A stretch of DNA of 21,696 bases from Chara braunii (lineage: Eukaryota; Streptophyta; Charophyceae; Charales; Characeae): contig BFEA01000370.1 in NCBI GenBank assembly GCA_003427395.1, positions 1,220,627-1,242,322 of the forward strand. The letters are read 5' to 3'. The notes under the pieces are model-generated. The model saw only the letters and a program-made list of their open reading frames with translations. It did no database searches and was not told the origin of the DNA. This document shows positions 1 to 7,707 of this stretch, piece by piece; positions within the stretch are counted from its first letter, which is position 1; every line of letters begins with the position of its first letter. A program made the translations under genes and the position numbers.

Positions 1-76
<76 letters not shown>
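1..76. repeat. (GA)n microsatellite
   Basis: Uninterrupted GA dinucleotide run, truncated by the window edge. It is in inverted orientation to the (CT)n run at 307-388, so the two could pair as arms around a 230-bp spacer. Confidence 0.99.
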
Positions 77-77
<1 letters not shown>

Positions 78-302
78 GCGGTTGTTCGTAACTTCATAGT
101 GACTAAGTACAATTATAGTATAGGTGGTCATATGATGACAAAACAATTAGATTTCGTTGTATTCCTGAAGCCGGGTCGGAAACCATCATTTCTATACGCA
201 GAGATTTTTGTGTGAATGTTAACTCATTCACTGTGTATTCTGTTATGTAATTCCACTTTTAACATTGCTCAAGGATGCTTTGTCGCTTGCTTTTGGAAAA
301 TT

Positions 303-306
<4 letters not shown>

Positions 307-388
<82 letters not shown>
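307..388. repeat. (CT)n microsatellite
   Basis: Forty-one perfect CT units. Serine/leucine-repeat and arginine/glutamate-repeat reading frames through it are by-products of the repeat. The sequence from 389 to 640 is pyrimidine-rich (TCCTCC-type) with no gene visible. Confidence 0.99.
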
Positions 389-393
<5 letters not shown>

Positions 394-662
394 CATCGAA
401 GGTATGAATAATAAAAGTTAAAAGACAAAAGAAATTGTTTTGTCCTCCACAACGCAGTCTTCTTACCCCTCATTGTGCCGTCTTTCTCCTCCTTTCCTCC
501 ATTGTCACGTCGTCTTCCTGCTCTTCCTCCTCGTTGTCCTCGTCCTCCGCCTCCTTCTCTCCATTATCATCCTCCACGTGAAAGAAAAAAATAACTGACG
601 TGAGATCGGAGGAGGACGACAATCAGAAGGCCGCAGAGGATGGTGCGGAGAAGAAGGTGGAA

Positions 663-1800
663 GATATGATGTATTAAACACTGAAATCCCGAAGTGATTT
701 TTCACTACCGAAACACCGAAAGCACTTCGGGATATGATATACTAGATAATAGAAAATAAACTACGTTAAACATCGAAATCCCGAAGTGCGTTTTCGACAC
801 TGAAACACCGAAAACACTTCGGGATATGATATACTAGATGGTAGAAAATCGACTAAGTTAAACACTGAAATCCCGAAGTGCGTTTTCGGTACCGGAACAC
901 CGAAAGCACTTCGGGATAGGATATACTAGATGATAGAAAATCGACTAAGTTAAACACCAAAATTCCGAAGTGCGTTTTCGATACCGAAACACCGAAAGTA
1001 CTTTGAGATATAATGTTAGTAGATGATAGAAAATCGACTAAGTTAAACACCGAAATCTTGAAGTCCGTTTTCGATATCGAAACATCGAAAGCACTTTGAG
1101 ATATAATGTCAGTACTTGACAGAAAATCGACTAAGTTAAACACTGAAATTTCGAAGTGTGTTTTCGGCACCGAAACACCGACAACACGTCGGGATATGAG
1201 ATACTAGATGGTAGAGAATCGACTAAGTTAAACACCGAAACTCGGAAGTGCATTTCCGGTACCGAAACACCGAAAGCACTTCGAGATATGATATACTAGA
1301 TGGTAAAAAATCGACTAAGTTAAACACTGAAACCCTGAAGTGCGTTTTTGGTACCGAAACACCGAAAACACTTTGGGATATAATGTAAGTAGATGATAGA
1401 GAATCGGCTAAGTTAAACACCGAAACCTCGAAGTGCATTTTCAGTACTATTGAAAACACTTCGGAATATGATATCCTAAATGCTAGAAAATCGACTAAGT
1501 CAAACACCGAAATCCTGAAGTGCGTTTTCGATATCGAAACACCGAAAGACCTTTCAGATATAATGTCAGTAAATGATAGAAAATCGACTAAATTAAACAC
1601 CGAAACCCCGAAGTGCGTCTTCAGTATCGAAACACCGAAAATACTTCGGGATACGATATACTAGATGGTAGAAAATCGACTAAGTTAAGCGTCGAAATCC
1701 CGAAGTGTGTTTTCAGTACCGAAACACCGAAAACACTTTGAGATATAATGTCAGTAAATGATAAAAAAATGAATAAGTTAAACACTGAAGTGTATTTTTA
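663..1800. repeat. 92/93-bp tandem satellite, about 12 units
   Basis: The recurring start GTTAAACACYGAAA appears near 674, 766, 858, 950, 1043, 1136, 1228, 1320, 1413, 1500, 1593, 1685 and 1778, giving spacings of 92 or 93 bp (one of 87). Two subtypes differ in the linker: type A has GATATGATATACTAGAT and type B has GATATAATGTCAGTAGAT, in the order A A A B B A A B A B A B. Most units contain an 11-bp inverted repeat (TCCCGAAGTGC ... GCACTTCGGGA, e.g. 871-881 with 906-916) around an inner palindrome of the form TTTCGGTACCGAAA. Minus-strand frames with a 31-residue period (853-1170, 1223-1600) follow from the 93-bp period and are not taken as genes. Confidence 0.97.
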
Positions 1801-1950
1801 TGAAATTGAAGAGTTTACCTACAGTGTACCACATATAAGCATGTTTTTGATATAGATTCGATGAAATATATAGTCTCAATTAACCGTCTCTCTGCATGTC
1901 GGGATGTTGTGCGCCTCGTAGCTTGCGACTCGGTCCACTGAAGTTTTGTT

Positions 1951-2568
1951 CTACACCTGCTGCTCTTCCATGATGACGCCCTTCGTCGAGGAACGTCTCT
2001 TGCGCGTGCGTCCAGGCAGCCTACCGAGGATGCACACGTGGAAAACGACGACAAGGACAAGTGTGATCAACACCAGAAACAACAGCAGTAGTCTCCGGAA
2101 GACGTTGGTCATGAACGATACGTGGGGAAGGGTGGTAACTACAGGACGTCGGTACGACTGTAGTAAACGGTGACGATACGACGGCACGAAACGGCGACGA
2201 GAAGAGGGTAAAAAACGACAGATTGCACAATTTAACTGGCGTCTTGTAGCTGGGAATAAAAAGTTCGTCGGCCCCAAATATTCGAATTTTTGACCCGTTG
2301 GGGCACTTTCCGTATGGCGCCACACCCTGCGAGGGAGAACTGTTATGGACGACGTACGCGGGAGTCGGCAGACCACCAACGGTTGCCGTTGGGGTACGGT
2401 TCCTGGAGGCCGAATGTTGAAGACCGATGATGTCCGTGCGCCGCCTGGTAGGAACTCCAATGGACCAGATGACCATAATTTCTTGCCAATGACAGGTGCT
2501 ATCGCCGCTTCGTTTATCGCTGTGTCGGGGCAAATACCCTGACAAGGGTATTTGCCGGGGGTTCTCAT
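1951..2568 (-). CDS. Doubtful hypothetical ORF with one membrane-like helix
   Basis: A 205-codon open frame, the longest outside the retrotransposon. I do not recognise it. The last quarter has a strongly hydrophobic run of about 22 residues (Leu/Val/Ile-rich, near residues 160-182) followed by a basic stretch (RTRKRR), as in a single-pass membrane protein with a cytosolic basic flank. A second long minus-strand frame overlaps it (2021-2545), so openness alone is weak evidence. Its amino end reads through the hairpin at 2529-2556, a motif repeated at 5482-5507 in non-coding surroundings. It could be a shadow frame or a host exon; no promoter or poly(A) signal supports it. Confidence 0.15.
   Translation of the reverse strand: MRTPGKYPCQGICPDTAINEAAIAPVIGKKLWSSGPLEFLPGGARTSSVFNIRPPGTVPQRQPLVVCRLPRTSSITVLPRRVWRHTESAPTGQKFEYLGPTNFLFPATRRQLNCAICRFLPSSRRRFVPSYRHRLLQSYRRPVVTTLPHVSFMTNVFRRLLLLFLVLITLVLVVVFHVCILGRLPGRTRKRRSSTKGVIMEEQQV
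2529..2556. repeat. 12-bp-stem hairpin around AATACCCT
   Basis: GGCAAATACCCT (2529-2540) and AGGGTATTTGCC (2545-2556) are perfect reverse complements around a GACA loop. A close relative lies at 5482-5507 in the same orientation, each preceded by GTGTCGG. Confidence 0.9.
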
Positions 2569-3110
2569 TGTCGGACGCTATCCGACTTTTTCGCTTAATT
2601 GAAGGACTTGATGAGACTGATGTTTGTCAAAAGTTTATTTAGACCAACCTTATAACTGAGAGACCTAAAACCTGACGTCGTTGCCGTATGACATCATTGA
2701 CATCCGATTGAAACAACGGGAGTCAGCGGACTTGTCGTTCGCGGTTCCTGATAAGGCCGCAATGATGCACGATCATGGAAAGACTAAAGTTAGACCTAGA
2801 GAGAGAGATTCAGGACCTAAGTAAGCTAAAAAGAGGGATGCATCGGGTATAGGGCTGTAACGCAGGGGGGATAGGTAGAAGGGGTTTTTATTTCTTGGGC
2901 CGCGAGGGTTGACATCGTGCCAGGGGGTTGATACGCCGAAGCCGAGGTCACTCGACCAACCGACGGGGCAAGACCTGCCAGCAAGCCTATTAGGCTTCAG
3001 GCAGGCAGAATCTGCAAAGCCTAAAGCAGGCAAGGCAACAATACCTCAGACCAGGCAGGCAAGGCCATAGGCAGGCAGATCCTGCAAGGGCACCAGCAGG
3101 GGGGGGGATA
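2557..3110. other. No gene seen; GCAGGCA-rich tract near its right end
   Basis: No credible coding sequence. From about 2970 to 3105 the sequence is built from short GCAGGCA/AAGGC words and small foldbacks: AAGCCT-ATT-AGGCTT, GCAGA-A-TCTGC, and GCAGG-CAGAT-CCTGC (3071-3085). It leads into the stem-loop cluster and ends in a run of G. Confidence 0.6.
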
Positions 3111-3121
3111 GTTACGGGGCA

Positions 3122-3168
3122 AACTCTTCTTATAGAAGAGTTGCTCCTACCTCTACCGTGGTAGGAGC
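3122..3168. repeat. Two adjacent 9-bp stem-loops
   Basis: AACTCTTCT (3122-3130) pairs perfectly with AGAAGAGTT (3134-3142) over a 3-nt loop. GCTCCTACC (3143-3151) pairs perfectly with GGTAGGAGC (3160-3168) over an 8-nt loop. The two stems touch without a spacer. They open a cluster of similar structures running to about 4700. Confidence 0.93.
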
Positions 3169-3178
3169 TAACCCAGTA

Positions 3179-3353
3179 GGTACCGATACTTGACTCTCAC
3201 CCCACTGATATGGGGATCGCATCTTAATCGCCGTACCACCGGACTAGCTCCTTTTGGAGTTGGCCGTCAGGCATTTGGCGCGGTCGATCCTGACCGTGCG
3301 ATCGTGAGATCACGAGGCTGAGATCAGCCACGCGGAGAGCATGGCCCCTCCGC
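3179..3353. repeat. Chain of small stem-loops
   Basis: In order: an outer GGTAC(3179-3183)/GTACC(3232-3236) pair enclosing CCCC/GGGG; AGCTCC/GGAGTT with a TTTT loop (3246-3261); GCGCGGTC/GACCGTGC (3278-3299, one G-U pair); TCGTGA/TCACGA (3302-3315); GGCTGA/TCAGCC (3316-3329) immediately next to it; GCGGAG/CTCCGC (3332-3353), which overlaps the start of the U6-like segment. Stem sequences differ from one another, so this is not a simple tandem repeat. Confidence 0.85.
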
Positions 3354-3380
3354 AAAGATGACACGCATAAATCAAGGAAA
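3338..3380 (+). pseudogene. U6 snRNA 3' half, A-rich tail
   Basis: The segment starting AGCATGGCCCCT and containing GATGACACGCA matches the conserved 3' half of plant U6 snRNA at about 36 of 41 positions: the AGC triad, the internal stem-loop region and the 3' domain. The U6 5' stem, ACAGAGA box and AUU before AGC are absent; upstream is the unrelated stem-loop chain. It is followed by an A-rich stretch (about 3378-3420) instead of the T run that ends a functional U6 gene. I read it as a 5'-truncated or chimeric U6 retrocopy. The comparison is from memory of the U6 consensus. Confidence 0.72.
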
Positions 3381-3425
3381 AGTAAAAAAATAAAAATTAA
3401 AATTAACAACTAAAACTAAAGAGAA

Positions 3426-3439
3426 GCGCCACGTGGCGC
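3426..3439. repeat. 14-bp perfect palindrome
   Basis: GCGCCACGTGGCGC is its own reverse complement and has a G-box-type CACGTG core. Confidence 0.95.
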
Positions 3440-3447
3440 ATGGAAAT

Positions 3448-3502
3448 CTGACAAGGACGTGTAGTCCTTGAGGAGGAGAAAACGCCCGTTTTAGGGTGTC
3501 AG
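3448..3502. other. Possible three-way-junction RNA fold
   Basis: CTGACA (3448-3453) and TGTCAG (3497-3502) can close a stem enclosing two perfect hairpins: CAAGGAC/GTCCTTG with a 5-nt loop (3452-3470) and AAAACG/CGTTTT (3479-3492). The first two bases of the inner hairpin overlap the outer stem, so at most one full form exists at a time. No known RNA family was recognised. Confidence 0.5.
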
Positions 3503-3568
3503 CTCGTTCAGGTAAGTTTTTTCGTTTTTTTTTTCTTTTTTCATTTTTTTAGATTTTGTTTGAGAATT

Positions 3569-3571
<3 letters not shown>

Positions 3572-3645
<74 letters not shown>
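3572..3645. repeat. (TA)n followed by T38
   Basis: TA run 3572-3601, then a nearly pure T run, 38 nt from 3608. The T run is in inverted orientation to the A44 run at 3936-3979. Confidence 0.97.
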
Positions 3646-3659
3646 CCTGCTCTCGTCCG

Positions 3660-3688
3660 AGCAGTCATTCGTTGACGAACGGACTGCT
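3660..3688. repeat. 29-nt imperfect palindrome
   Basis: AGCAGTC (3660-3666) pairs with GACTGCT (3682-3688), and the interior TTCGT/ACGAA also pairs. It sits between the poly(T) run and the large foldback. Confidence 0.85.
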
Positions 3689-3689
3689 T

Positions 3690-3856
3690 GGGCAAGATCC
3701 CGCTAGCAAAAAGGATAGGATCGAATTCCTGAATCTGGATGTGTTTTAAGCGCAGGTGCAGAAAAACAGTTTAATCTCGATTTCCTGCACATCTCCATAA
3801 ACTCGTCAAGATTCAGGCATTCAATTCGATCCTCCTTATTAGTGGGACCATACCCT
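3690..3856. repeat. Large foldback, 75-bp imperfect arms
   Basis: Arm 3690-3764 pairs with 3781-3856 across a 16-nt loop. Perfect blocks are AGGATCGAATT (3717-3727) with AATTCGATCCT (3823-3833), CCTGAATCT (3728-3736) with AGATTCAGG (3809-3817), and GTGCAG with CTGCAC near the loop. A 5-nt bulge (3818-3822) lies in the 3' arm. Size and shape fit a plant miRNA-precursor-like hairpin or a small foldback transposon. No known mature miRNA was recognised, and no target-site duplication is evident. Confidence 0.8.
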
Positions 3857-3935
3857 AGGTCACCTTGACAGACCATGAATGCACCCTTGTGATGCGTGGA
3901 TCGAAACGGTCATTGGCTTATGAAAACAGATAAAG

Positions 3936-3979
<44 letters not shown>
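3936..3979. repeat. Poly(A), 44 nt
   Basis: Pure A run. With the T run at 3608-3645 it brackets the large foldback, so the block 3608-3979 is one long inverted structure. Alternatively it holds two poly(A)-tailed insertions in opposite orientations. Confidence 0.98.
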
Positions 3980-3980
<1 letters not shown>

Positions 3981-3988
3981 CAAAGCAA

Positions 3989-4101
3989 CGAGGCAACAGC
4001 CTCGTGGGGGCAAAAGGAAGGAAAACAACCTTTACAGGCTATGTGGGAGCATACTCAGCTCCCCACTAAGAAGATGTACGAATATTCGTGGCCGTGACAT
4101 C
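3989..4101. repeat. Stem-loops right of poly(A)
   Basis: CGAGGC/GCCTCG with an AACA loop (3989-4004); GTGGGAGC/GCTCCCCAC with one bulged C (4043-4066); the perfect palindrome ACGAATATTCGT (4078-4089) inside a GATGT/ACATC outer stem (4073-4101). The order, a GC-rich hairpin then an AGC/GCT-closed hairpin then a purine-rich link, resembles the pair at 3122-3168 although the sequences differ. Confidence 0.85.
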
Positions 4102-4173
4102 TACAATCTCGCGGCTCACGATTTACGAGTGAAGTTGGAAGTTTGAGAGGATTGAGAGAGGAGGAATGTGGGA

Positions 4174-4204
4174 GTTGGGAGGAGGAGGTCCTACTCCTCC
4201 CAAC
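4174..4204. repeat. 11-bp perfect stem-loop
   Basis: GTTGGGAGGAG (4174-4184) pairs with CTCCTCCCAAC (4194-4204) over a 9-nt loop that can add AGG/CCT pairs. Confidence 0.92.
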
Positions 4205-4293
4205 CTGCCAACTGCCCTCCTTGTTTTTAGGGGAGGGTAGAAGAAAAGGAGTTGGAAAGGCAGAAGGAGAGGAAGGGAAAAATAAAAAGTCAT

Positions 4294-4309
4294 GGCCACG
4301 AATGTGGCC
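4294..4309. repeat. GGCCAC stem-loop, GAAT loop
   Basis: GGCCAC and GTGGCC pair perfectly over a 4-nt loop. A smaller GGCC-AAA-GGCC foldback follows near 4355-4365. The flanking sequence (4110-4440) is purine-rich and shows no credible gene. Confidence 0.85.
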
Positions 4310-4474
4310 GCGGCTACGGTCAGATACAGGCCAAACTGGCTTGAATGTGACTCAGGCCAAAGGCCGGGGTGTTGAAGAGGTGGTGAAGGCAACTTGGCTG
4401 GAAATGGCCATTTTCCCAGTGCACCTATGCTCAGCGTGAGGCCGAGTACCAGGAAAAGTAGGGAAAAATAGGCG

Positions 4475-4599
4475 GGCAGTTGAGTATAACTGCCTCCCTA
4501 AGTGTGTGGCTGAGGTGCGACGACCTCAGACCCTTGATCGTGTTGAGATCTAGGGCCCCAGGCAAGTGACAAATTNTGCCTGGGGGCAGCTGAGGCTGC
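4475..4599. repeat. Four consecutive stem-loops
   Basis: GGCAGTT/AACTGCC with a 6-nt loop (4475-4494); CTGAGGT/ACCTCAG with a 6-nt loop (4510-4529); CCCCAGGCA/TGCCTGGGG with a 12-nt loop that includes the N at 4576 (4556-4585); GCAGC/GCTGC with a 4-nt loop (4586-4599). All stems are perfect and mutually different. Confidence 0.92.
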
Positions 4600-4669
4600 T
4601 GATGCCGTCCTCAACCACTACAAGAGAGGCAACTGTCCTCCATCTGCCTCACAATTGCCTCCAGCAGCC

Positions 4670-4687
4670 AGTGTGCGAAAGCACACT
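4670..4687. repeat. 7-bp stem with GAAA tetraloop
   Basis: AGTGTGC and GCACACT pair perfectly around GAAA, a GNRA-type tetraloop that is unusually stable in RNA. It is the last clear member of the cluster; 4690-5000 shows nothing further that I can name. Confidence 0.92.
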
Positions 4688-5004
4688 TGCTTCATTGCCG
4701 GAGTGTTCGAGATGAGGAAGGAGTGCTACAGACGGAGCTTGGGGACGACAGTGGAGTGTGGCGAGGAGGAGGAGACAGCCATAGTCTGGCTGGAGCATTC
4801 TGCTTCATCCAATGGCTGGCTAGTCTAGGGGGATTTATGGCAGCGCAGCGAGGAGCGGCCGTGAGATGCGACAGGGGGCGACGACGACGCTGCGGCGCTA
4901 GGAAGGTGTTGTGGCACGGCATCATCGGCGACCATAACGACAGTACTGGGGAGATGCTGCACGAGCGTTGCGGCGTTGTTGGCAACCATTTTTCTTACCC
5001 GTTG

Positions 5005-5335
5005 GGGAAGTGCTGCCGGATTTGTGGCGCGGCGACACTTATTTTCTTTTTTGGCGGGGAAAGTGCTTCCAGATTCGCGGCACGACGACACTTGATTTTC
5101 TTTTGGCGGGGAAGTGCTGCCGGATTTGTGGTGCGGCGGCACTTGATTTTTTTTTGGCGGGGAAAGTGCTGCCGGATTTTGACACTTGATTTTTTTTTAG
5201 CGGGGAAATGTTGTCGGATTTGCGGCGCGGCGACACTTGATTTGTCTTTTGGCGGGGAACTGTTGTCGGATTTGTAGCGCGACGATACTTGTTTTTTCTT
5301 TGGTGTGGAAATGCTGATGGATTAGTGACCCGACA
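5005..5335. repeat. 51-53-bp tandem repeat, about 6 units
   Basis: The word GACACTTGATTTT followed by TTGGCGGGGAAGTGCTG and CCGGATTTGTGGCGCGGC recurs, with the CACTT phase at about 5034, 5087, 5138, 5181, 5232 and 5284 (one unit shortened to 43 bp). A plus-strand frame (4687-5277) and several minus-strand frames run through it and simply translate the repeat (recurring CCRICGAATL-like words), so no gene is called. Confidence 0.93.
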
Positions 5336-5481
5336 ACAGAGATTTGCGGTACATGAGCGGCAAAGTCTTTTTTTTTTTTACGGCACGGTGTCTGCTTTGT
5401 TTGATGAGGTTGTGCTACCAGAGTTGGAGTGTGCGGAGGAGACAAAGTGACGTGGTGGCAGTTGATACGCACGGTGTCGGT

Positions 5482-5507
5482 GTGAATACCCTTACAAGGG
5501 TATTCGC
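5482..5507. repeat. Second AATACCCT hairpin
   Basis: GAATACCCT (5484-5492) and AGGGTATTC (5497-5505) are perfect reverse complements around a TACA loop. Stem core, loop type and the preceding GTGTCGG match the hairpin at 2529-2556, in direct orientation. Confidence 0.88.
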
Positions 5508-5539
5508 CCTGGTTTTTGCATGCGACAGGAAATAGGCTT

Positions 5540-6600
5540 GGTTTATGATTTAAGTATTCCGCGCGGCTGCATCTGTGGTTTGCGTTGACTGGATGGTTGA
5601 CAAGAGTAAAGAGTGCGTGGGCGCGCAGGTTTAAGGCGCGCGTGATTCGCCTCATGACATTGATTACGAAACGGGCGTGGGCGCCGGTCTGTTTGTTTTT
5701 ATTCTTATCTTTAAGTTTTTATTTTTGGTTACCCTTGATTAAACTAGAATCTAGGGGATATTTTCGTCCGATGGCTACGCTTGACCAAATCGAGCGCACG
5801 TGCGGAGAACGACCCCGACGACGATATCGGCAACGACGGTGCAACTCCGTGCCGTGAGCGGGGTGTCGTAGGATGGCGCGCGGGGGTAATTACGACGCGG
5901 TATAAGTAAGTCGGCTAAGCGCTGGGAACCATGCAGCCGGGTTGTTGGCCCAAACCGCCGCGCCGCACTACCTTGTTTGGTACTTTGCGGGTGCTGGTCT
6001 CAGGTTTGGGCATAGCCCTATAGGTTACAACAACGGACTATCACTATGGAGGTTCGGGGATCGAGGCCAGCGGGCATCGGCGCGGCGGCAGCGGAGTAGC
6101 GGGGAGCGAAAGCCTGAGGGGTTTAGGGCCCTGTGGGGCTATCCCCCTCGGTTTTGCTTATAGGTGCGGCGGCGGGCCCAATCCACGTGGCAGGCAAGGT
6201 GCCAACGATCCCGCGGTTCCCCGACGTTGCTGGTGTCTTATTTTATTTCCCCTTTGTTATAGTTTTGGGTCCCGTTGCTATCGCGTCCCGTTTTGGGATG
6301 CGAGACTGCGGTAGGAGCGCGTGGGGGAGGGGTGTTGTATTTGCGGGGTCGCCTGAAGTGCAAATACAAACTGTTTTTGTAACTACGCCGGGGCCGCACC
6401 CGACACCGTTTTGACTAGGACGCGTTGCCGTGGGTGTGGCAGGCGCCCAAGAGCCTGGCTCAGTGGGTACGCCCTTGAACTGCTGAAACACAGACCAAGG
6501 CGGACCCGGTACGAATCCGAGTCGGGTACGTGCGCGGAGAGGAAAAGCGGAAGGGAGTGGAGGAAAGGTTGAGGCCGCGTGGCCTTTGGGGGAGCCACGG
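5540..6600. other. GC-rich stretch, no gene seen
   Basis: Short frames on both strands only, none with recognisable domains. GCGGTATAAGTAAG near 5899 is TATA-like and followed by GC-rich sequence, but nothing downstream supports a transcript. Confidence 0.4.
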
Positions 6601-6617
6601 GGCATTGCCCCGGTCAA

Positions 6618-6687
6618 GTCCTCCAGGACATCCGTTGGAATCGGAACGATACAAAAATGATTAGCACGGTCCCTGCACAGACACGGC
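6618..6687 (+). pseudogene. U6 snRNA-like relic
   Basis: The segment follows the plant U6 order: a 5' stem-loop (GTCCTCCAGGAC), then ATCCG, then CGGAACGATACA, then GATTAGCACGG and CCCTGCAC. The spliceosomal ACAGAGA box reads ACAAAAA, and about five bases of the internal stem-loop (AAGGATG region) are missing, so it should be inactive; the AGC triad remains. Many differences from U6 are G-to-A or C-to-T. No 3' T run and no obvious upstream element is present. A minus-strand frame across it (6243-6722) is therefore not credible. Identification rests on memory of the U6 consensus. Confidence 0.68.
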
Positions 6688-6699
6688 CCGTATAAGAGG

Positions 6700-7700
6700 A
6701 AGAAGGCCTGACGGCCGAACACTTTTGCTCAGCGGTCGGTAGCCGCCGGGCTGCGCAGTCGGGGGGGGGGGCAACATCGGCCGTGGCAGCGGGTGATCAG
6801 ACAAGAGAGGAGAGTCGAGCGCCCTGGGGCTTTTCGCTATCCAGTTGGCGCTGGCTGTTGGAGACGGATGCGGTGGGGCTAGTCGCTGCGGGAGGGAGAC
6901 AGGCGCTGAGGTGGGCGGAGCAAGAAGTGCAGCGGGCGAGGGCGCAGGCATTGTGGCGCGGTGAGGCGACGGGCACAAGGCGGAGTAGCCAGGAATGCGT
7001 GTGAACCTGGACCGACTCATGTGTCGGGTGCGTACGAGAGAGGGGAGACGACGGGTGGCGGGCGCAAGAAAAGAGAGACGGGGAGATGTGGAATATGGGC
7101 GCAGAAAATTTGGGATGTACCCGGACATGCTCTACGCCAGATTCACCCGAGGAAGCTGGTTATGGCGGGAGTAAAAACCATGTAGCCCGCCCGTTCCTTG
7201 ACGGAATCGGGCGGGAAAAGACTTGGTACGGGGGTTTTAAAGGGTGGCGAGGCCGATTCCGAAGTCAGTTTGAGCATTAGATTAGTGGAATATAGAGTTA
7301 GTGGGTAAGAGACTGTGTGGATATGCACAGAGGTAGTGAAGAAGGGAGAGGGAAAAGTGAGTTCTCGCTCGATCCTCAATGGAATCGAGCAAGGTAAGAA
7401 CTCTGATCAGGGTTTTGGACCCGGGCGATCGCAGTTGTAGTGTTAGATTTAGCGAGGGATTAGTAGAAAGAGGGGTTAGTAGAAAGGTTAGTGCGTCGGG
7501 GCTATGGCCGATTGCGGGAGAAGTGAGGGATTACTCGATGGAAACGGGCGGAGAAGGGGGCAGATCAGAGGTTTTTGCATGGGGCAAACGCGATGGAGAG
7601 GTCAGAATGGCGAGGGAGCTAGTGATTAGGGAGTTAGGAAGGAGGGGGTTGCGCGAGGAGGGGAGAAAAACAGCGTTGTAAAGGCGAATGAATCTAGTCG
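6700..7700. other. GC-rich stretch, no gene seen
   Basis: Only short frames, the longest a 100-codon plus-strand frame (7379-7681) with no recognisable domain and a composition like its surroundings. Confidence 0.35.
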
Positions 7701-7707
7701 CGCTGTT

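Noticed and set aside
853-1600. Minus-strand ORFs of 105 and 125 codons with a 31-residue repeat (VFNLVDFLSS-like)
   Set aside because: They are the translation of the 92/93-bp satellite; 93 bp is a multiple of three, which keeps frames open across units.
2605-2680. TGATGA followed by CTGA, like C and D boxes of a snoRNA
   Set aside because: The C box lacks its first purine, no terminal stem closes the boxes, and such short motifs are common by chance.
4687-5277. Plus-strand 196-codon ORF with repeated CCRICGAATL words resembling cysteine motifs
   Set aside because: It translates the 51-53-bp tandem repeat; frame changes between units and competing frames on the other strand argue against a gene.
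2601-5430. Search for hammerhead ribozyme cores (retrozyme-like elements), prompted by the stem-loop cluster
   Set aside because: TGATGAG occurs near 2609 and 5403, but no matching GAAA strand or three-stem arrangement was seen.
5826-5860. CGGCAACGACGGTGCAACTC resembles the reverse complement of the tRNA-Asp PBS
   Set aside because: Interrupted match, no TGG end at the right place and no gag-like sequence beside it.
6243-7128. Minus-strand ORFs of 159 and 155 codons, Pro-rich
   Set aside because: They lie in GC-rich DNA with open frames on both strands, have no domain, and the first crosses the U6-like relic on the other strand.
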